Source: Gammaproteobacteria bacterium UBA4475 (GTDB taxonomy: Bacteria > Pseudomonadota > Gammaproteobacteria > Pseudomonadales > Azotimanducaceae). From it: a stretch of 7,621 bases of DNA. Both the position numbers and the translations under genes were made by a program. Location of the stretch: positions 1-7,621 of the forward strand of contig DGOD01000215.1 of NCBI GenBank assembly GCA_002389265.1. Reading direction: 5' to 3'. Each line of letters begins with the position of its first letter. Within the stretch, counting starts at the first letter, position 1. A model generated the notes under the pieces. That model did no database searches. It worked only from the letters and a program-made list of their open reading frames with translations, and had not been told where the DNA came from. Below, piece after piece: positions 1 through 7,604 of the stretch.

Positions 1-255
1 ATGTCAAAAGGGCAATCTTTACAAGACCCTTTCTTGAATGCGCTTAGAAAAGACCGCGTGCCAGTATCGATCTATCTGGTCAGTGGGATAAAGCTGCAGG
101 GCCAGATTGAAGCTTTTGACCAATTTGTCATCCTGTTGCGCAGCACGGTCAGCCAAATGATTTATAAATCAGCGATTTCTACGGTAGTGCCAGCGCGTAA
201 TGTAGATATGCCGGCCATCGCCGGTGACGAAGAGCCAGACGACTCAGAGACTTAG
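1..255 (+). CDS. hfq: RNA chaperone Hfq
   Basis: Hfq forms a ring-shaped hexamer that binds small RNAs and mRNAs and promotes their pairing, acting in the cytoplasm in post-transcriptional control. The 84-residue protein shows the near-invariant N-terminus ([13 protein letters not shown], residues 4-16), the Sm1 region ([20 protein letters not shown], 20-39) and the Sm2 region around residues 53-64 ([12 protein letters not shown]). Q8, Q41, F42, Y55 and K56 of the RNA-binding faces are present. Position 57, histidine in the usual YKHA motif, is serine here. The tail (70-84) is short and acidic (DEEPDDSET), like the compact Pseudomonas-type protein and unlike the long E. coli tail. The window begins exactly on the ATG, so its promoter and ribosome binding site are outside. 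hflX follows after 22 bases, probably in one operon. Identity is essentially certain. Confidence 0.97.
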   Translation: MSKGQSLQDPFLNALRKDRVPVSIYLVSGIKLQGQIEAFDQFVILLRSTVSQMIYKSAISTVVPARNVDMPAIAGDEEPDDSET

Positions 256-264
256 CGATTGCGC

Positions 265-269
265 GGAAG
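265..269 (+). promoter_or_regulatory. Ribosome binding site deciding the hflX TTG start
   Basis: GGAAG lies 8 bases upstream of a TTG at 278-280, just after the hfq stop codon. It supports TTG 278 as the hflX start over the in-frame GTG at 224. That GTG lies inside hfq and would add 18 residues ([17 protein letters not shown] and so on) that do not resemble the HflX N-terminus. Confidence 0.7.
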
Positions 270-277
270 TAATAAAT

Positions 278-1591
278 TTGTGGTTTGAAAGACCCGAAGC
301 GGGTACCCAGGCACTGCTTGTGCATCTGGTCGAAGCAGACTCGTCAGCGGCGGAGTTTACCGAACTGGTGTTGTCTGCTGGACTTGTGCCGGCAGCCTGT
401 ATTCATGTTAAACGCCGCAGCGCACATCCAAAAACCTATGTGGGGTCGGGAAAGTTACAAGAGCTGCGAGATCTGGCAGAAGCCAGCGAGGCAGAGTTGG
501 TCATTTTTGACCAAGATCTGAGTCCAACTCAAGAGCGCAATATCGAAGCTGCGCTAGAGTGTCGGGTGATTGGTCGGACCGGTTTGATTCTCGATATTTT
601 TGGACAGCGTGCCAGAACCTATGAAGGCCAGTTGCAAGTTGAGCTGGCGCAATTACAGCATATGTCGACGCGACTGGTGCGTGGCTGGACTCACCTGGAT
701 CGCCAGCGTGGTGGCTCCGGGCGTGGCCAGGGAAGCTCAATGGGTATTACTGGAACGGGCGAAACTCAGCTCGAGTCAGACCAGCGAATTCTGCGGGCGC
801 GAGTCAAACATATCAATCAGCAACTCGATAAAGTTCGCAAGCAGCGCACGCAAAATCGGCGTTCCCGGGTTCGGGCCGATATCCGCTCGGTATCCTTGGT
901 GGGCTATACCAACGCGGGTAAGTCAACCTTGTTCAATCGACTTTGCGATGCCCATGTGCATGCGGCCGATCAATTGTTTGCGACCCTTGACCCGACATTA
1001 CGACAGCTCGATTTGCCAGTCATCGGCAAGGCGATATTGACAGATACCGTCGGATTTATTCGCAGCTTGCCCCATGGGCTCGTCAAAGCCTTTCGCGCGA
1101 CATTAGAAGAGGTCGAGCAGGCTGACCTGCTGCTACACGTGGTGGATGCGGTCTCGGCCGAGAAAGATCATCAGATGCATGAGGTCAATGGGGTCCTGAA
1201 AGAGATCGATGCCGACGCGGTGCCGCAGTTGCTCGTATATAACAAGATTGATTTGCTTGATGAAGCGCCGAGAGTCGATCGTGGCGCCGATGGGTTGCCA
1301 GTGAGAGTCTGGGTTTCCAGTCTCAGTGGCGCAGGCGTTGATATACTAGTGGGCGCCATCAGTGAGCTGCTGGGACAACAGGTGATCGAGACTACTGTGC
1401 ACCTGGAGCCACATGAAGGGCAATTGCGCGCCGAGTTATTCGCGTTGGGTGCGGTTCTGAAAGAGGCAACCCTGGCGGATGGAACCATGAATTTGCAGTT
1501 ACGGATAGAGCGGCATAGTCTAGAGCGTCTGGGTAAGCGTCTACTGAGTCCTGCGACTTTGCTGGCAATCACGGGGACGGAAGACATTTAA
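278..1591 (+). CDS. hflX: GTPase HflX, ribosome-splitting/rescue factor
   Basis: HflX is a translational GTPase-like protein that binds the 50S subunit and, in E. coli, splits stalled 70S ribosomes under heat stress. From TTG 278 the product is 437 residues, close to E. coli (about 426) and Pseudomonas. It then begins MWFERPEAGTQALLVHL, matching the family N-terminus. The N-terminal HflX domain carries the conserved KTYVGSGKLQEL and RTGLILDIF stretches. A basic helical region (about 168-200) leads to the G domain: P-loop GYTNAGKS (209-216), G2 in ATLDPT (T236), G3 DTVG (256-259), G4 NKID (322-325) and a G5-like SSLSG. The signature loop before the G domain is unusual: residues 145-166 read GGSGRGQG-SSMGITG-TGETQLE instead of the common GGIGLRGPGETQLE. 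That is about eight residues longer, with the GPGE proline replaced by threonine. It lies 22 bases after hfq, so co-transcription is likely. Confidence 0.95.
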   Translation: MWFERPEAGTQALLVHLVEADSSAAEFTELVLSAGLVPAACIHVKRRSAHPKTYVGSGKLQELRDLAEASEAELVIFDQDLSPTQERNIEAALECRVIGRTGLILDIFGQRARTYEGQLQVELAQLQHMSTRLVRGWTHLDRQRGGSGRGQGSSMGITGTGETQLESDQRILRARVKHINQQLDKVRKQRTQNRRSRVRADIRSVSLVGYTNAGKSTLFNRLCDAHVHAADQLFATLDPTLRQLDLPVIGKAILTDTVGFIRSLPHGLVKAFRATLEEVEQADLLLHVVDAVSAEKDHQMHEVNGVLKEIDADAVPQLLVYNKIDLLDEAPRVDRGADGLPVRVWVSSLSGAGVDILVGAISELLGQQVIETTVHLEPHEGQLRAELFALGAVLKEATLADGTMNLQLRIERHSLERLGKRLLSPATLLAITGTEDI

Positions 1592-1640
1592 GTCAAATCG
1601 GCACATGATTATTGTGTCTAATAGTGTGAAAATGCATTGT

Positions 1641-1656
1641 TTTCCCAGATGGGAAA
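1641..1656 (+). promoter_or_regulatory. Perfect inverted repeat upstream of hflK
   Basis: TTTCCC-AGAT-GGGAAA is a perfect 6-bp inverted repeat with a 4-base centre, in the 83-base gap between hflX and hflK. It ends 7 bases before the hflK ribosome binding site (GGAG, 1664-1667). No T-run follows, so it is not a classical terminator. It could be a protein-binding site, an mRNA hairpin tuning hflK translation, or chance. I could not identify a convincing sigma-70 promoter in the same gap. The repeat is seen directly; its role is inferred. Confidence 0.4.
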
Positions 1657-1674
1657 TATCAACGGAGAGATTTT

Positions 1675-2823
1675 ATGGCCTGGAATGAGCCTGGTGGCGG
1701 TAATCAGGGAGATAAAGATCCCTGGGGCAAGCGGGATGATCAAGGTCCACCGGACCTTGACGAAGCCTTTAGGAAGTTACAAAACAATCTCAGTGAGATG
1801 TTTGGTGGCAAAAAAGGCGGCGGTGCTGGCAGTGGTGGTGGCAGTGCACCCGCGTTCAGCAAGAATATTTTTGCTTTGGTGCTGCTGGTTTTGCTCGCAG
1901 TCTGGGGTTTCGCGGGTATCTACACCATTGACCAGCAAGAAAGTGGCGTTGTTCTGCGGTTTGGTAAAGTCCAAGACGAGGTACTACGTCCCGGATTGCA
2001 TTGGAATCCGCCGCTGATTGACAAAGTGTTGTCAACTAATGTGACGCGGGTGAGATCCAGACCCCACGATTCAGAGATGCTGACGGAAGACGAGAACATC
2101 GTGATTGTGAAGATGTCCGTGCAGTATGTGGTGAGTGATGTGTCGGAATACCTGTTGCGGGTCCGTGATCCCGACGAGAGCCTGTATCAGGCAACGGAAA
2201 GCGCTTTGCGCCATGAAGTGGGTAGCTCGTTGATGAACCAGGTTCTTACTGAAGGCCGGGCAGAATTGGGTGACCGAGTGAAGGTTCGAATCCAGGACTA
2301 TATGAACCGATATAGGACCGGGATTGAAGTGACACAGGTGAATATCGACGAAACCGCGCCGCCGGATGCTGTGAGAGCCGCCTTCGATGACGTGATTAAA
2401 GCCCGTGAGGATGAAGTTCGAGTGCGGAATGAAGCCAGTGCCTTCTCTAATCAGGTTATCCCGGAAGCGCGGGGTGAAGCACAGCGTTTGATTGAAGAAT
2501 CCCTAGGCTATAAGGAGCGAGTGATTGCGCAGGCTCGTGGTGAGGCGGAGCGCTTTAACAAACTCTATGCCGAATACAAGATAGCACCTGAAGTGACTCG
2601 AGAGCGCATCTATCTCGATACGATCGAGTCTGTGATGTCGAATAGTACCAAGGTCATGGTTGATGTGGAGGGCGGTAACAACATGCTTTATCTGCCATTG
2701 GATAAGATCATGGAACGACGCAGCAGCAGCGACACAGGTGCTAGTCTGACGGGTGAAACCGTCAGCAATCCCGTCGGACGCGTTGACACTTCGCGCCGAC
2801 CCAGCAGTAGGAGGGATCGATAA
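1675..2823 (+). CDS. hflK: FtsH protease modulator HflK
   Basis: HflK is a membrane-anchored SPFH/prohibitin-family protein that assembles with HflC around the FtsH (HflB) protease and restrains its degradation of membrane and cytoplasmic substrates. The 382-residue product begins MAWNEPGG and has a hydrophilic N-terminus with DPWG and QGPPDLDEAFRKL (23-35), typical of HflK. A glycine-rich linker (about 44-57) and one transmembrane segment (about 64-83) follow. The SPFH domain begins at IDQQESGVVLRFGKV, and the helical region contains repeated EARGEAQR/QARGEAER stretches (about 260-300). The C-terminus is polar and disordered-looking, shorter than in E. coli (419 residues). GGAG at 1664-1667, 7 bases upstream, supports the ATG. 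The stop codon overlaps the hflC start by one base, so the two subunits are probably made in fixed ratio. Confidence 0.96.
   Translation: MAWNEPGGGNQGDKDPWGKRDDQGPPDLDEAFRKLQNNLSEMFGGKKGGGAGSGGGSAPAFSKNIFALVLLVLLAVWGFAGIYTIDQQESGVVLRFGKVQDEVLRPGLHWNPPLIDKVLSTNVTRVRSRPHDSEMLTEDENIVIVKMSVQYVVSDVSEYLLRVRDPDESLYQATESALRHEVGSSLMNQVLTEGRAELGDRVKVRIQDYMNRYRTGIEVTQVNIDETAPPDAVRAAFDDVIKAREDEVRVRNEASAFSNQVIPEARGEAQRLIEESLGYKERVIAQARGEAERFNKLYAEYKIAPEVTRERIYLDTIESVMSNSTKVMVDVEGGNNMLYLPLDKIMERRSSSDTGASLTGETVSNPVGRVDTSRRPSSRRDR
2809..2814 (+). promoter_or_regulatory. Full consensus Shine-Dalgarno for hflC
   Basis: AGGAGG, a full match to the anti-Shine-Dalgarno core, sits inside the last codons of hflK, 8 bases before the hflC ATG. 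With the TAATG stop/start overlap at 2821-2825, it suggests that ribosomes finishing hflK, as well as newly recruited ones, initiate on hflC efficiently. Confidence 0.8.
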
Positions 2824-3692
2824 TGCCGATTAAAGTTATGGTTTTAGCCTTTATTGTCGCCGTGGCGGGTCTGCTTGGTGTCAATTCTGTATTTATTGTC
2901 AGTGAATTAGAGCGCGCTGTCCTGCTTGAGTTCGGCCGTGTTGTGAGAGCCGACATTGAGCCAGGCTTGCATCTGAAAAAGCCGTTTATCAATGAAGTCA
3001 GAAAGTTTGACGGTCGGGTACTTACCCTCGACGCGAATCCGGAGAGATTCCTGACGCTGGAAAAGAAGGCCGTGATTGTTGATTCCTTTGCTAAATTCAA
3101 GGTGAATGACGCACAACGTTTTTACACCGCGACATCAGGCGACGAAAGACGCGCAGAGGCGCTGCTTCGCCAACGAATCAATAATGGTTTGCGGAACGAA
3201 ATCAGTAAGCGAAGTTTGCACGAGGTAGTGTCGGGCGAGCGCGATGAACTGATGAATGTGCTGACCGAACGTCTTGACTCAGTGGCAAGAGAGGAATTGG
3301 GTGTCGAGGTTGTTGACGTCAGGGTTAAGCGGATTGATTTACCGCCCGAGGTCAGCCAGTCGGTCTATGCGCGAATGAATACCGAGCGTGATATTGAGGC
3401 CCGTGAACACAGAGCCCAGGGCCAGGAACTGGCGGCGGGTATTCGTGCTGACGCGAGCAAACAGCGCGAAGTCATACTGGCGGAAGCTTATGCAGATGCC
3501 GAATCCATCCGCGGCGACGGAGATGCGGGCTCTGCTGCGTTATATGCGGATGCCTTCAGTCGTGACCTGGAATTTTATAAATTTTACCGGAGCATGGCGG
3601 CTTATCAGCGTACCTTTGCGAACAAGGGCGACATATTGGTTGTTGATCCGAACAGCGAGTTCTTCAAGTATTTGAAGAAAAGTAAAAACTAA
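2823..3692 (+). CDS. hflC: FtsH protease modulator HflC
   Basis: HflC is the partner of HflK in the membrane complex that encloses and regulates FtsH. The 289-residue protein has an N-terminal transmembrane segment (about 4-25, VMVLAFIVAVAGLLGV and on), placing the SPFH domain on the periplasmic side in the known topology. Recognisable family stretches are LLEFGRV, EPGLHLKKPFI, KKAVIVDSFAKF, GVEVVDVRVKRIDLP (about 160-174), and the helical REHRAQGQELA and RGDGDAGSAALYADAFSRD segments. The C-terminus NSEFFKYLKK matches the HflC ending. It lacks the roughly 30-45-residue insertion E. coli HflC carries before its GIEVVDVRIK stretch, and its length matches the Pseudomonas form. The start is fixed by the overlap with hflK and the consensus ribosome binding site. 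A strong terminator follows 23 bases after the stop. Confidence 0.96.
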   Translation: MPIKVMVLAFIVAVAGLLGVNSVFIVSELERAVLLEFGRVVRADIEPGLHLKKPFINEVRKFDGRVLTLDANPERFLTLEKKAVIVDSFAKFKVNDAQRFYTATSGDERRAEALLRQRINNGLRNEISKRSLHEVVSGERDELMNVLTERLDSVAREELGVEVVDVRVKRIDLPPEVSQSVYARMNTERDIEAREHRAQGQELAAGIRADASKQREVILAEAYADAESIRGDGDAGSAALYADAFSRDLEFYKFYRSMAAYQRTFANKGDILVVDPNSEFFKYLKKSKN

Positions 3693-3715
3693 GCTTAGGT
3701 ACCAAAAGCATCAGT

Positions 3716-3744
3716 AACCGGGAAGTGATTCCCGGTTTTTTTTT
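3716..3744 (+). terminator. Intrinsic terminator after hflC
   Basis: A perfect 9-bp stem AACCGGGAA / TTCCCGGTT with a GTGA tetraloop (3725-3728) runs directly into nine Ts (3736-3744, the first two also in the stem). It lies 23 bases beyond the hflC stop and should end the hfq-hflX-hflK-hflC transcript, separating it from the DUF2065-hisZ-purA group. Confidence 0.92.
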
Positions 3745-3771
3745 GAACGTTCAGTGGCGACGAGTTCATAT
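3743..3771 (+). promoter_or_regulatory. Weak candidate promoter for the DUF2065-hisZ-purA unit
   Basis: Only 49 bases separate the terminator from the DUF2065 start, so a local promoter, if there is one, must sit here. The best match I find is TTGAAC (3743-3748, 4 of 6 to TTGACA), a 17-base spacer and TCATAT (3766-3771, 3 of 6 to TATAAT). This is a poor match. Read-through of the terminator or a promoter inside hflC are alternatives. Confidence 0.22.
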
Positions 3772-3793
3772 GCCGATGATAAGGTGACCTGAT

Positions 3794-3979
3794 ATGTGGT
3801 ATGACCTTGGTGTGGCGGTGTGTTTGGTGCTGGTGATCGAAGGCGTCATCCCGTTTCTTTACCCGAGGCGCTGGAAAGAGCTGGTTGCCATGCTGGCGAC
3901 CATTGATGATCGATCTATGCGCTTGATGGGTTTGGGCAGTATGTTGATTGGTACGACGCTGTTGTATCTGATCAATTAG
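3794..3979 (+). CDS. DUF2065 (YjeT-like) small inner-membrane protein
   Basis: This 61-residue protein of unknown function resembles E. coli YjeT, which occupies the same position near hflC and purA. It has two hydrophobic segments, residues about 4-22 and about 42-60, joined by a short polar loop with basic residues (PRRWKEL, 24-30). The family features EG.IPFLYP..W in the first half and the RLMGLGSMLIG glycine-rich second helix are visible. AAGGTGA (3781-3787) gives a usable ribosome binding site 6 bases before the ATG. It follows the hflC terminator and precedes hisZ by 22 bases, so it probably leads the hisZ-purA transcript. Conserved linkage to hflKC suggests a membrane role, but nothing in the sequence proves one. 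Confidence 0.88.
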   Translation: MWYDLGVAVCLVLVIEGVIPFLYPRRWKELVAMLATIDDRSMRLMGLGSMLIGTTLLYLIN

Positions 3980-4001
3980 CTATTTTTGGTAGAGGTGATA
4001 G

Positions 4002-5174
4002 ATGAATACCAGTGACCGTTGGTTGCTACCTGACGGCATCGACGAGGTGTTGCCGCCGGAGGCTTTGAACCTTGAGCGTGTTCGGCGCCGGCTGCTCGAT
4101 ATCTTTGCCGTCTGGGGTTATGACTATGTGATTCCGCCTATGGTTGAATTTCTCGAATCATTGCTCACCGGTACAGGTCGTGATTTGGATCTCAAGACCT
4201 TCAAAATCACGGATCAGATGTCTGGTCGAATGATGGGTATTCGCGCGGATATTACACCCCAAGTTGCTCGCATTGATGCTCACAGTCAGAACAAAAAAGG
4301 GGTCGCGCGATTTTGTTACGCCGGTACCGTATTGCATGCGCAGGCGAATAATATGCTCGCCTCGCGAGCGCCTTTGCATGTGGGTGCCGAGTTATTCGGT
4401 GACTCGAGTAGCCAAGCTGATCTCGAGATTGTGAGCCTCATGGTTGAGTCCCTCCATAGCCTAGGGATGCCGTCGGTGGTGATCGAATTAGGTGATGTGG
4501 GTATTTTCAGACTGCTGGTACAGCAGCTCGAGATTCCATCTGAGACGGAAGAGAAGCTCTTTGCGCTGATTCAAAAAAAGGCGATGGTCGAGCTTGAAAC
4601 TTGCGTCCAGGCGCTAGATTTGGATGCAGACCACAAGCGAATCATGCTCGAATTACCGGGTCTTTGCGGTAACGCCGAGGTGCTTGCGCGAGCCGAGGGC
4701 GTGTTCGGTGGTTATCCACAGATTATGCAGCGGTTGGCGAGTCTCGGCGAAGTGGCTCAAGGTATTGAATCTCGATTTAGCGGCATTCAAATTTATTATG
4801 ACTTGAGCGAACTCCGTGGTTACAACTACCATACGGGCATCGTTTTTGCGGCCTATCTGGGTGAGGCTCGGCGTCGAGTTGCGCAAGGTGGTCGCTACGA
4901 TAGCATCGGCAGTGTCTTTGGTCGTGACCGCGGCGCTACCGGATTCGATGTAGACGTGAAGACCCTGGCAAAATTTTCGACGATCACAGAGGCCAAGCGC
5001 CCAGTTGTAATCGCAGAGCCCGGCGCGGGGATTGACGACCTGCCCCGTTGGGAGAAGATTCGTGAGCTACGCACAGCAGGCTATATTGTGCTTGAATCTG
5101 GCAAAGAGACAGTGCCTCACGATTTTAGTTTGAACCAATATGATGGTGAGTGGCAGCTCACTAAAATTCACTAG
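4002..5174 (+). CDS. hisZ: HisZ, ATP phosphoribosyltransferase regulatory subunit
   Basis: HisZ is a histidyl-tRNA synthetase paralogue without aminoacylation activity. It assembles with the short form of HisG to make active, histidine-inhibited ATP phosphoribosyltransferase, the first step of histidine synthesis. The 390-residue product begins DRWLLPDGIDEVLPPEA, typical of HisZ. It has the class II synthetase-like core: RADITPQVARIDAH (from R81), CYAGTVLHA, GAELFGD, LRGYNYHTGIVFAAY and GGRYD (296-300). The C-terminal anticodon-binding domain of true HisRS is absent, and only about 70 residues follow the last core region, which excludes hisS. GAGGTG (3992-3997) lies 4 bases before the ATG, a rather short spacing. 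purA follows after 23 bases. The genome should therefore encode a short-form HisG elsewhere. Confidence 0.95.
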   Translation: MNTSDRWLLPDGIDEVLPPEALNLERVRRRLLDIFAVWGYDYVIPPMVEFLESLLTGTGRDLDLKTFKITDQMSGRMMGIRADITPQVARIDAHSQNKKGVARFCYAGTVLHAQANNMLASRAPLHVGAELFGDSSSQADLEIVSLMVESLHSLGMPSVVIELGDVGIFRLLVQQLEIPSETEEKLFALIQKKAMVELETCVQALDLDADHKRIMLELPGLCGNAEVLARAEGVFGGYPQIMQRLASLGEVAQGIESRFSGIQIYYDLSELRGYNYHTGIVFAAYLGEARRRVAQGGRYDSIGSVFGRDRGATGFDVDVKTLAKFSTITEAKRPVVIAEPGAGIDDLPRWEKIRELRTAGYIVLESGKETVPHDFSLNQYDGEWQLTKIH

Positions 5175-5191
5175 CAAGATCGACAGAGTAA

Positions 5192-6457
<1,266 letters not shown>

Positions 6458-6462
6458 CGAAC

Positions 6463-6484
6463 CGCTGCTGTATTCGTAGCAGCG
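6463..6484 (+). terminator. Hairpin without T-run between convergent purA and the PhyH gene
   Basis: CGCTGCT (6463-6469) pairs perfectly with AGCAGCG (6478-6484) around an 8-base loop, starting 6 bases after the purA stop in the 49-base convergent gap. Neither strand has a T-run after it, so it is not a canonical intrinsic terminator. It could stabilise transcript 3' ends or act with Rho. It is the only structured element I see between the two convergent genes. Confidence 0.35.
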
Positions 6485-6506
6485 CCGTCGGTCCTTATCA
6501 ATCCGG

Positions 6507-7484
6507 CTATTGTTCACCCCGGGGCATGGACTTGCGTAGCTTCGGGTCAAAGCCTGAGGCGACCCACTCGCCTTGGGCAGTGTTCCAGTGAGAAAAAAAC
6601 CGGCGGGTCGCGGCGTCTGGGTGCAGTGCCAATCGCTCTGGAAAGAGATTCCAATCGGTCAGAGGGGGCGAGGGTGCCCGGATATACTTATTAGTCGTGG
6701 GCAGAGCGCTGGGTAGCCAGCCTCCTCGCGCATAATACTGGTGCCAGGTTCGACGTGACCTGATGCCATCACCATCCAGGCGGGTATGGAAGGTCGCAGT
6801 GTCATACAAGATACAGGTGCCAGAGACGCCATACAGCGGAACTTCTGCATAGTCTTCGCCAAGTCTCTCAAAGGCTTCATTAAGGGTTTCAAACCGGTTG
6901 CTGCGCGGCACGACACAAAAAGACGGTGTACCGGGTTCCACGTCCGTTAGATAGTGGATGGCGCATAACCAGTCGCAAGGCATATAGGGGCGGCGCACCA
7001 AGCGGTCTGCGAGGGCCTCGTCATGATGGAAGTTCATGGTGCCGACGCCGGCGTTCATGGGGGTCTCTCGAAAGTTGAATTCACTGAAACGCACGTGTTG
7101 CTCGCCACCGAGCAAGCTTGATACCACAGGGTATGCACCTGGATGGCGAGTGAAACGGTCGAGCTCTGGATGATCCAGTAATGGCTGCGAGAAAATTAAA
7201 CCCTGATTGCGATGGTGAGGTTTACGCCTTTCGCCTAATCCCCAAGCATCTGGTTTTGTTTGTTGGGTCTGGTTGAAAAACCCGTTGAGAAAGCGCAAGT
7301 CGGCGGTGTTCAAGCAGTTTTTTAAGACCACGAACCCATTCTCGGCGAAATAAGTACAGGCCGCGTGTTGTTCGTTCTGTGGGTCGAAGGCTGGCGGCGG
7401 TGTTTTGCTGATGCGGCCAAACCCTTGGGCCGCTTGGCTGGCAGCGCCGGCGAGGTTTTCCTGTTGTTGGAGCTTGATAGGCAT
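6507..7484 (-). CDS. PhyH-family Fe(II)/2-oxoglutarate dioxygenase, substrate unknown
   Basis: This 325-residue protein belongs to the phytanoyl-CoA dioxygenase (PhyH) family, which uses non-haem iron, oxygen and 2-oxoglutarate to hydroxylate diverse small molecules. The iron site is visible: HHD at 153-155 (H153 and D155 as HxD) and the distal histidine in TATFHTRLD (H233). R244 lies 11 residues after it in RSRRTWHQYY, the spacing expected for the 2-oxoglutarate-binding arginine. The N-terminal part (ENGFVVLKNCL, about 48-58) matches the usual PhyH opening. The C-terminus has an unfamiliar W-rich segment (WNLFPERLALHPDAATRRFF, about 278-297). I start at the ATG at 7484 because GAGG lies 9 bases upstream; a TTG 15 bases earlier (7499) has no ribosome binding site. 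No signal peptide is seen, so it is probably cytoplasmic. It is convergent to purA with no partner in view, so the substrate cannot be inferred. Confidence 0.85.
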   Translation of the reverse strand: MPIKLQQQENLAGAASQAAQGFGRISKTPPPAFDPQNEQHAACTYFAENGFVVLKNCLNTADLRFLNGFFNQTQQTKPDAWGLGERRKPHHRNQGLIFSQPLLDHPELDRFTRHPGAYPVVSSLLGGEQHVRFSEFNFRETPMNAGVGTMNFHHDEALADRLVRRPYMPCDWLCAIHYLTDVEPGTPSFCVVPRSNRFETLNEAFERLGEDYAEVPLYGVSGTCILYDTATFHTRLDGDGIRSRRTWHQYYARGGWLPSALPTTNKYIRAPSPPLTDWNLFPERLALHPDAATRRFFSHWNTAQGEWVASGFDPKLRKSMPRGEQ

Positions 7485-7493
7485 TTTTAGCGG

Positions 7494-7497
7494 CCTC
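7494..7497 (-). promoter_or_regulatory. Ribosome binding site deciding the PhyH-gene start
   Basis: GAGG on the - strand lies 9 bases before the ATG at 7484-7482. It overlaps the region of the alternative TTG start (7499), so that TTG could not use it. This supports the shorter, 325-residue product. Confidence 0.6.
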
Positions 7498-7574
7498 AAT
7501 AGGGTAAATTGGCTGCGGAGCAGGTCAAATCACCGATTAGGCGGGCTGACCAGGCGACAATCCGGTGGTTACTC

Positions 7575-7604
7575 AGTATCATGCGCACCAAAAGGGCACG
7601 TCAA
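7575..7604 (-). promoter_or_regulatory. Candidate sigma-70 promoter for the PhyH-family gene
   Basis: On the - strand, TTGACG (7604-7599, 5 of 6 to consensus) is followed by an 18-base spacer and GATACT (7580-7575, 4 of 6). This would start transcription near 7568 and leave an untranslated leader of about 85 bases before the ATG at 7484. The rest of 7485-7621 holds no gene I can support. Just upstream of the -35 lie an overlapping TTGAC-TTGAC tandem repeat and the palindrome TCAATTGA, which could be operator-like. Confidence 0.4.

Noticed and set aside
600..1040. 146-codon frame on the + strand inside hflX
   Set aside because: It overlaps the hflX G domain in another frame; the translation has no family features, while hflX motifs are intact.
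1171..1587. 138-codon - strand frame opposite the hflX 3' end
   Set aside because: The Ser/Arg-rich translation is typical of an antisense shadow; no recognisable motif.
1592..1674. Possible sigma-70 or heat-shock promoter before hflK (TTGTGT at 1612, CATTGT at 1635)
   Set aside because: Both hexamers match consensus at only 3 of 6 positions, and no sigma-32-like pair is convincing.
2762..3100. 112-codon - strand frame across the hflK/hflC junction
   Set aside because: It covers conserved coding sequence of two genes and has no identifiable protein signature.
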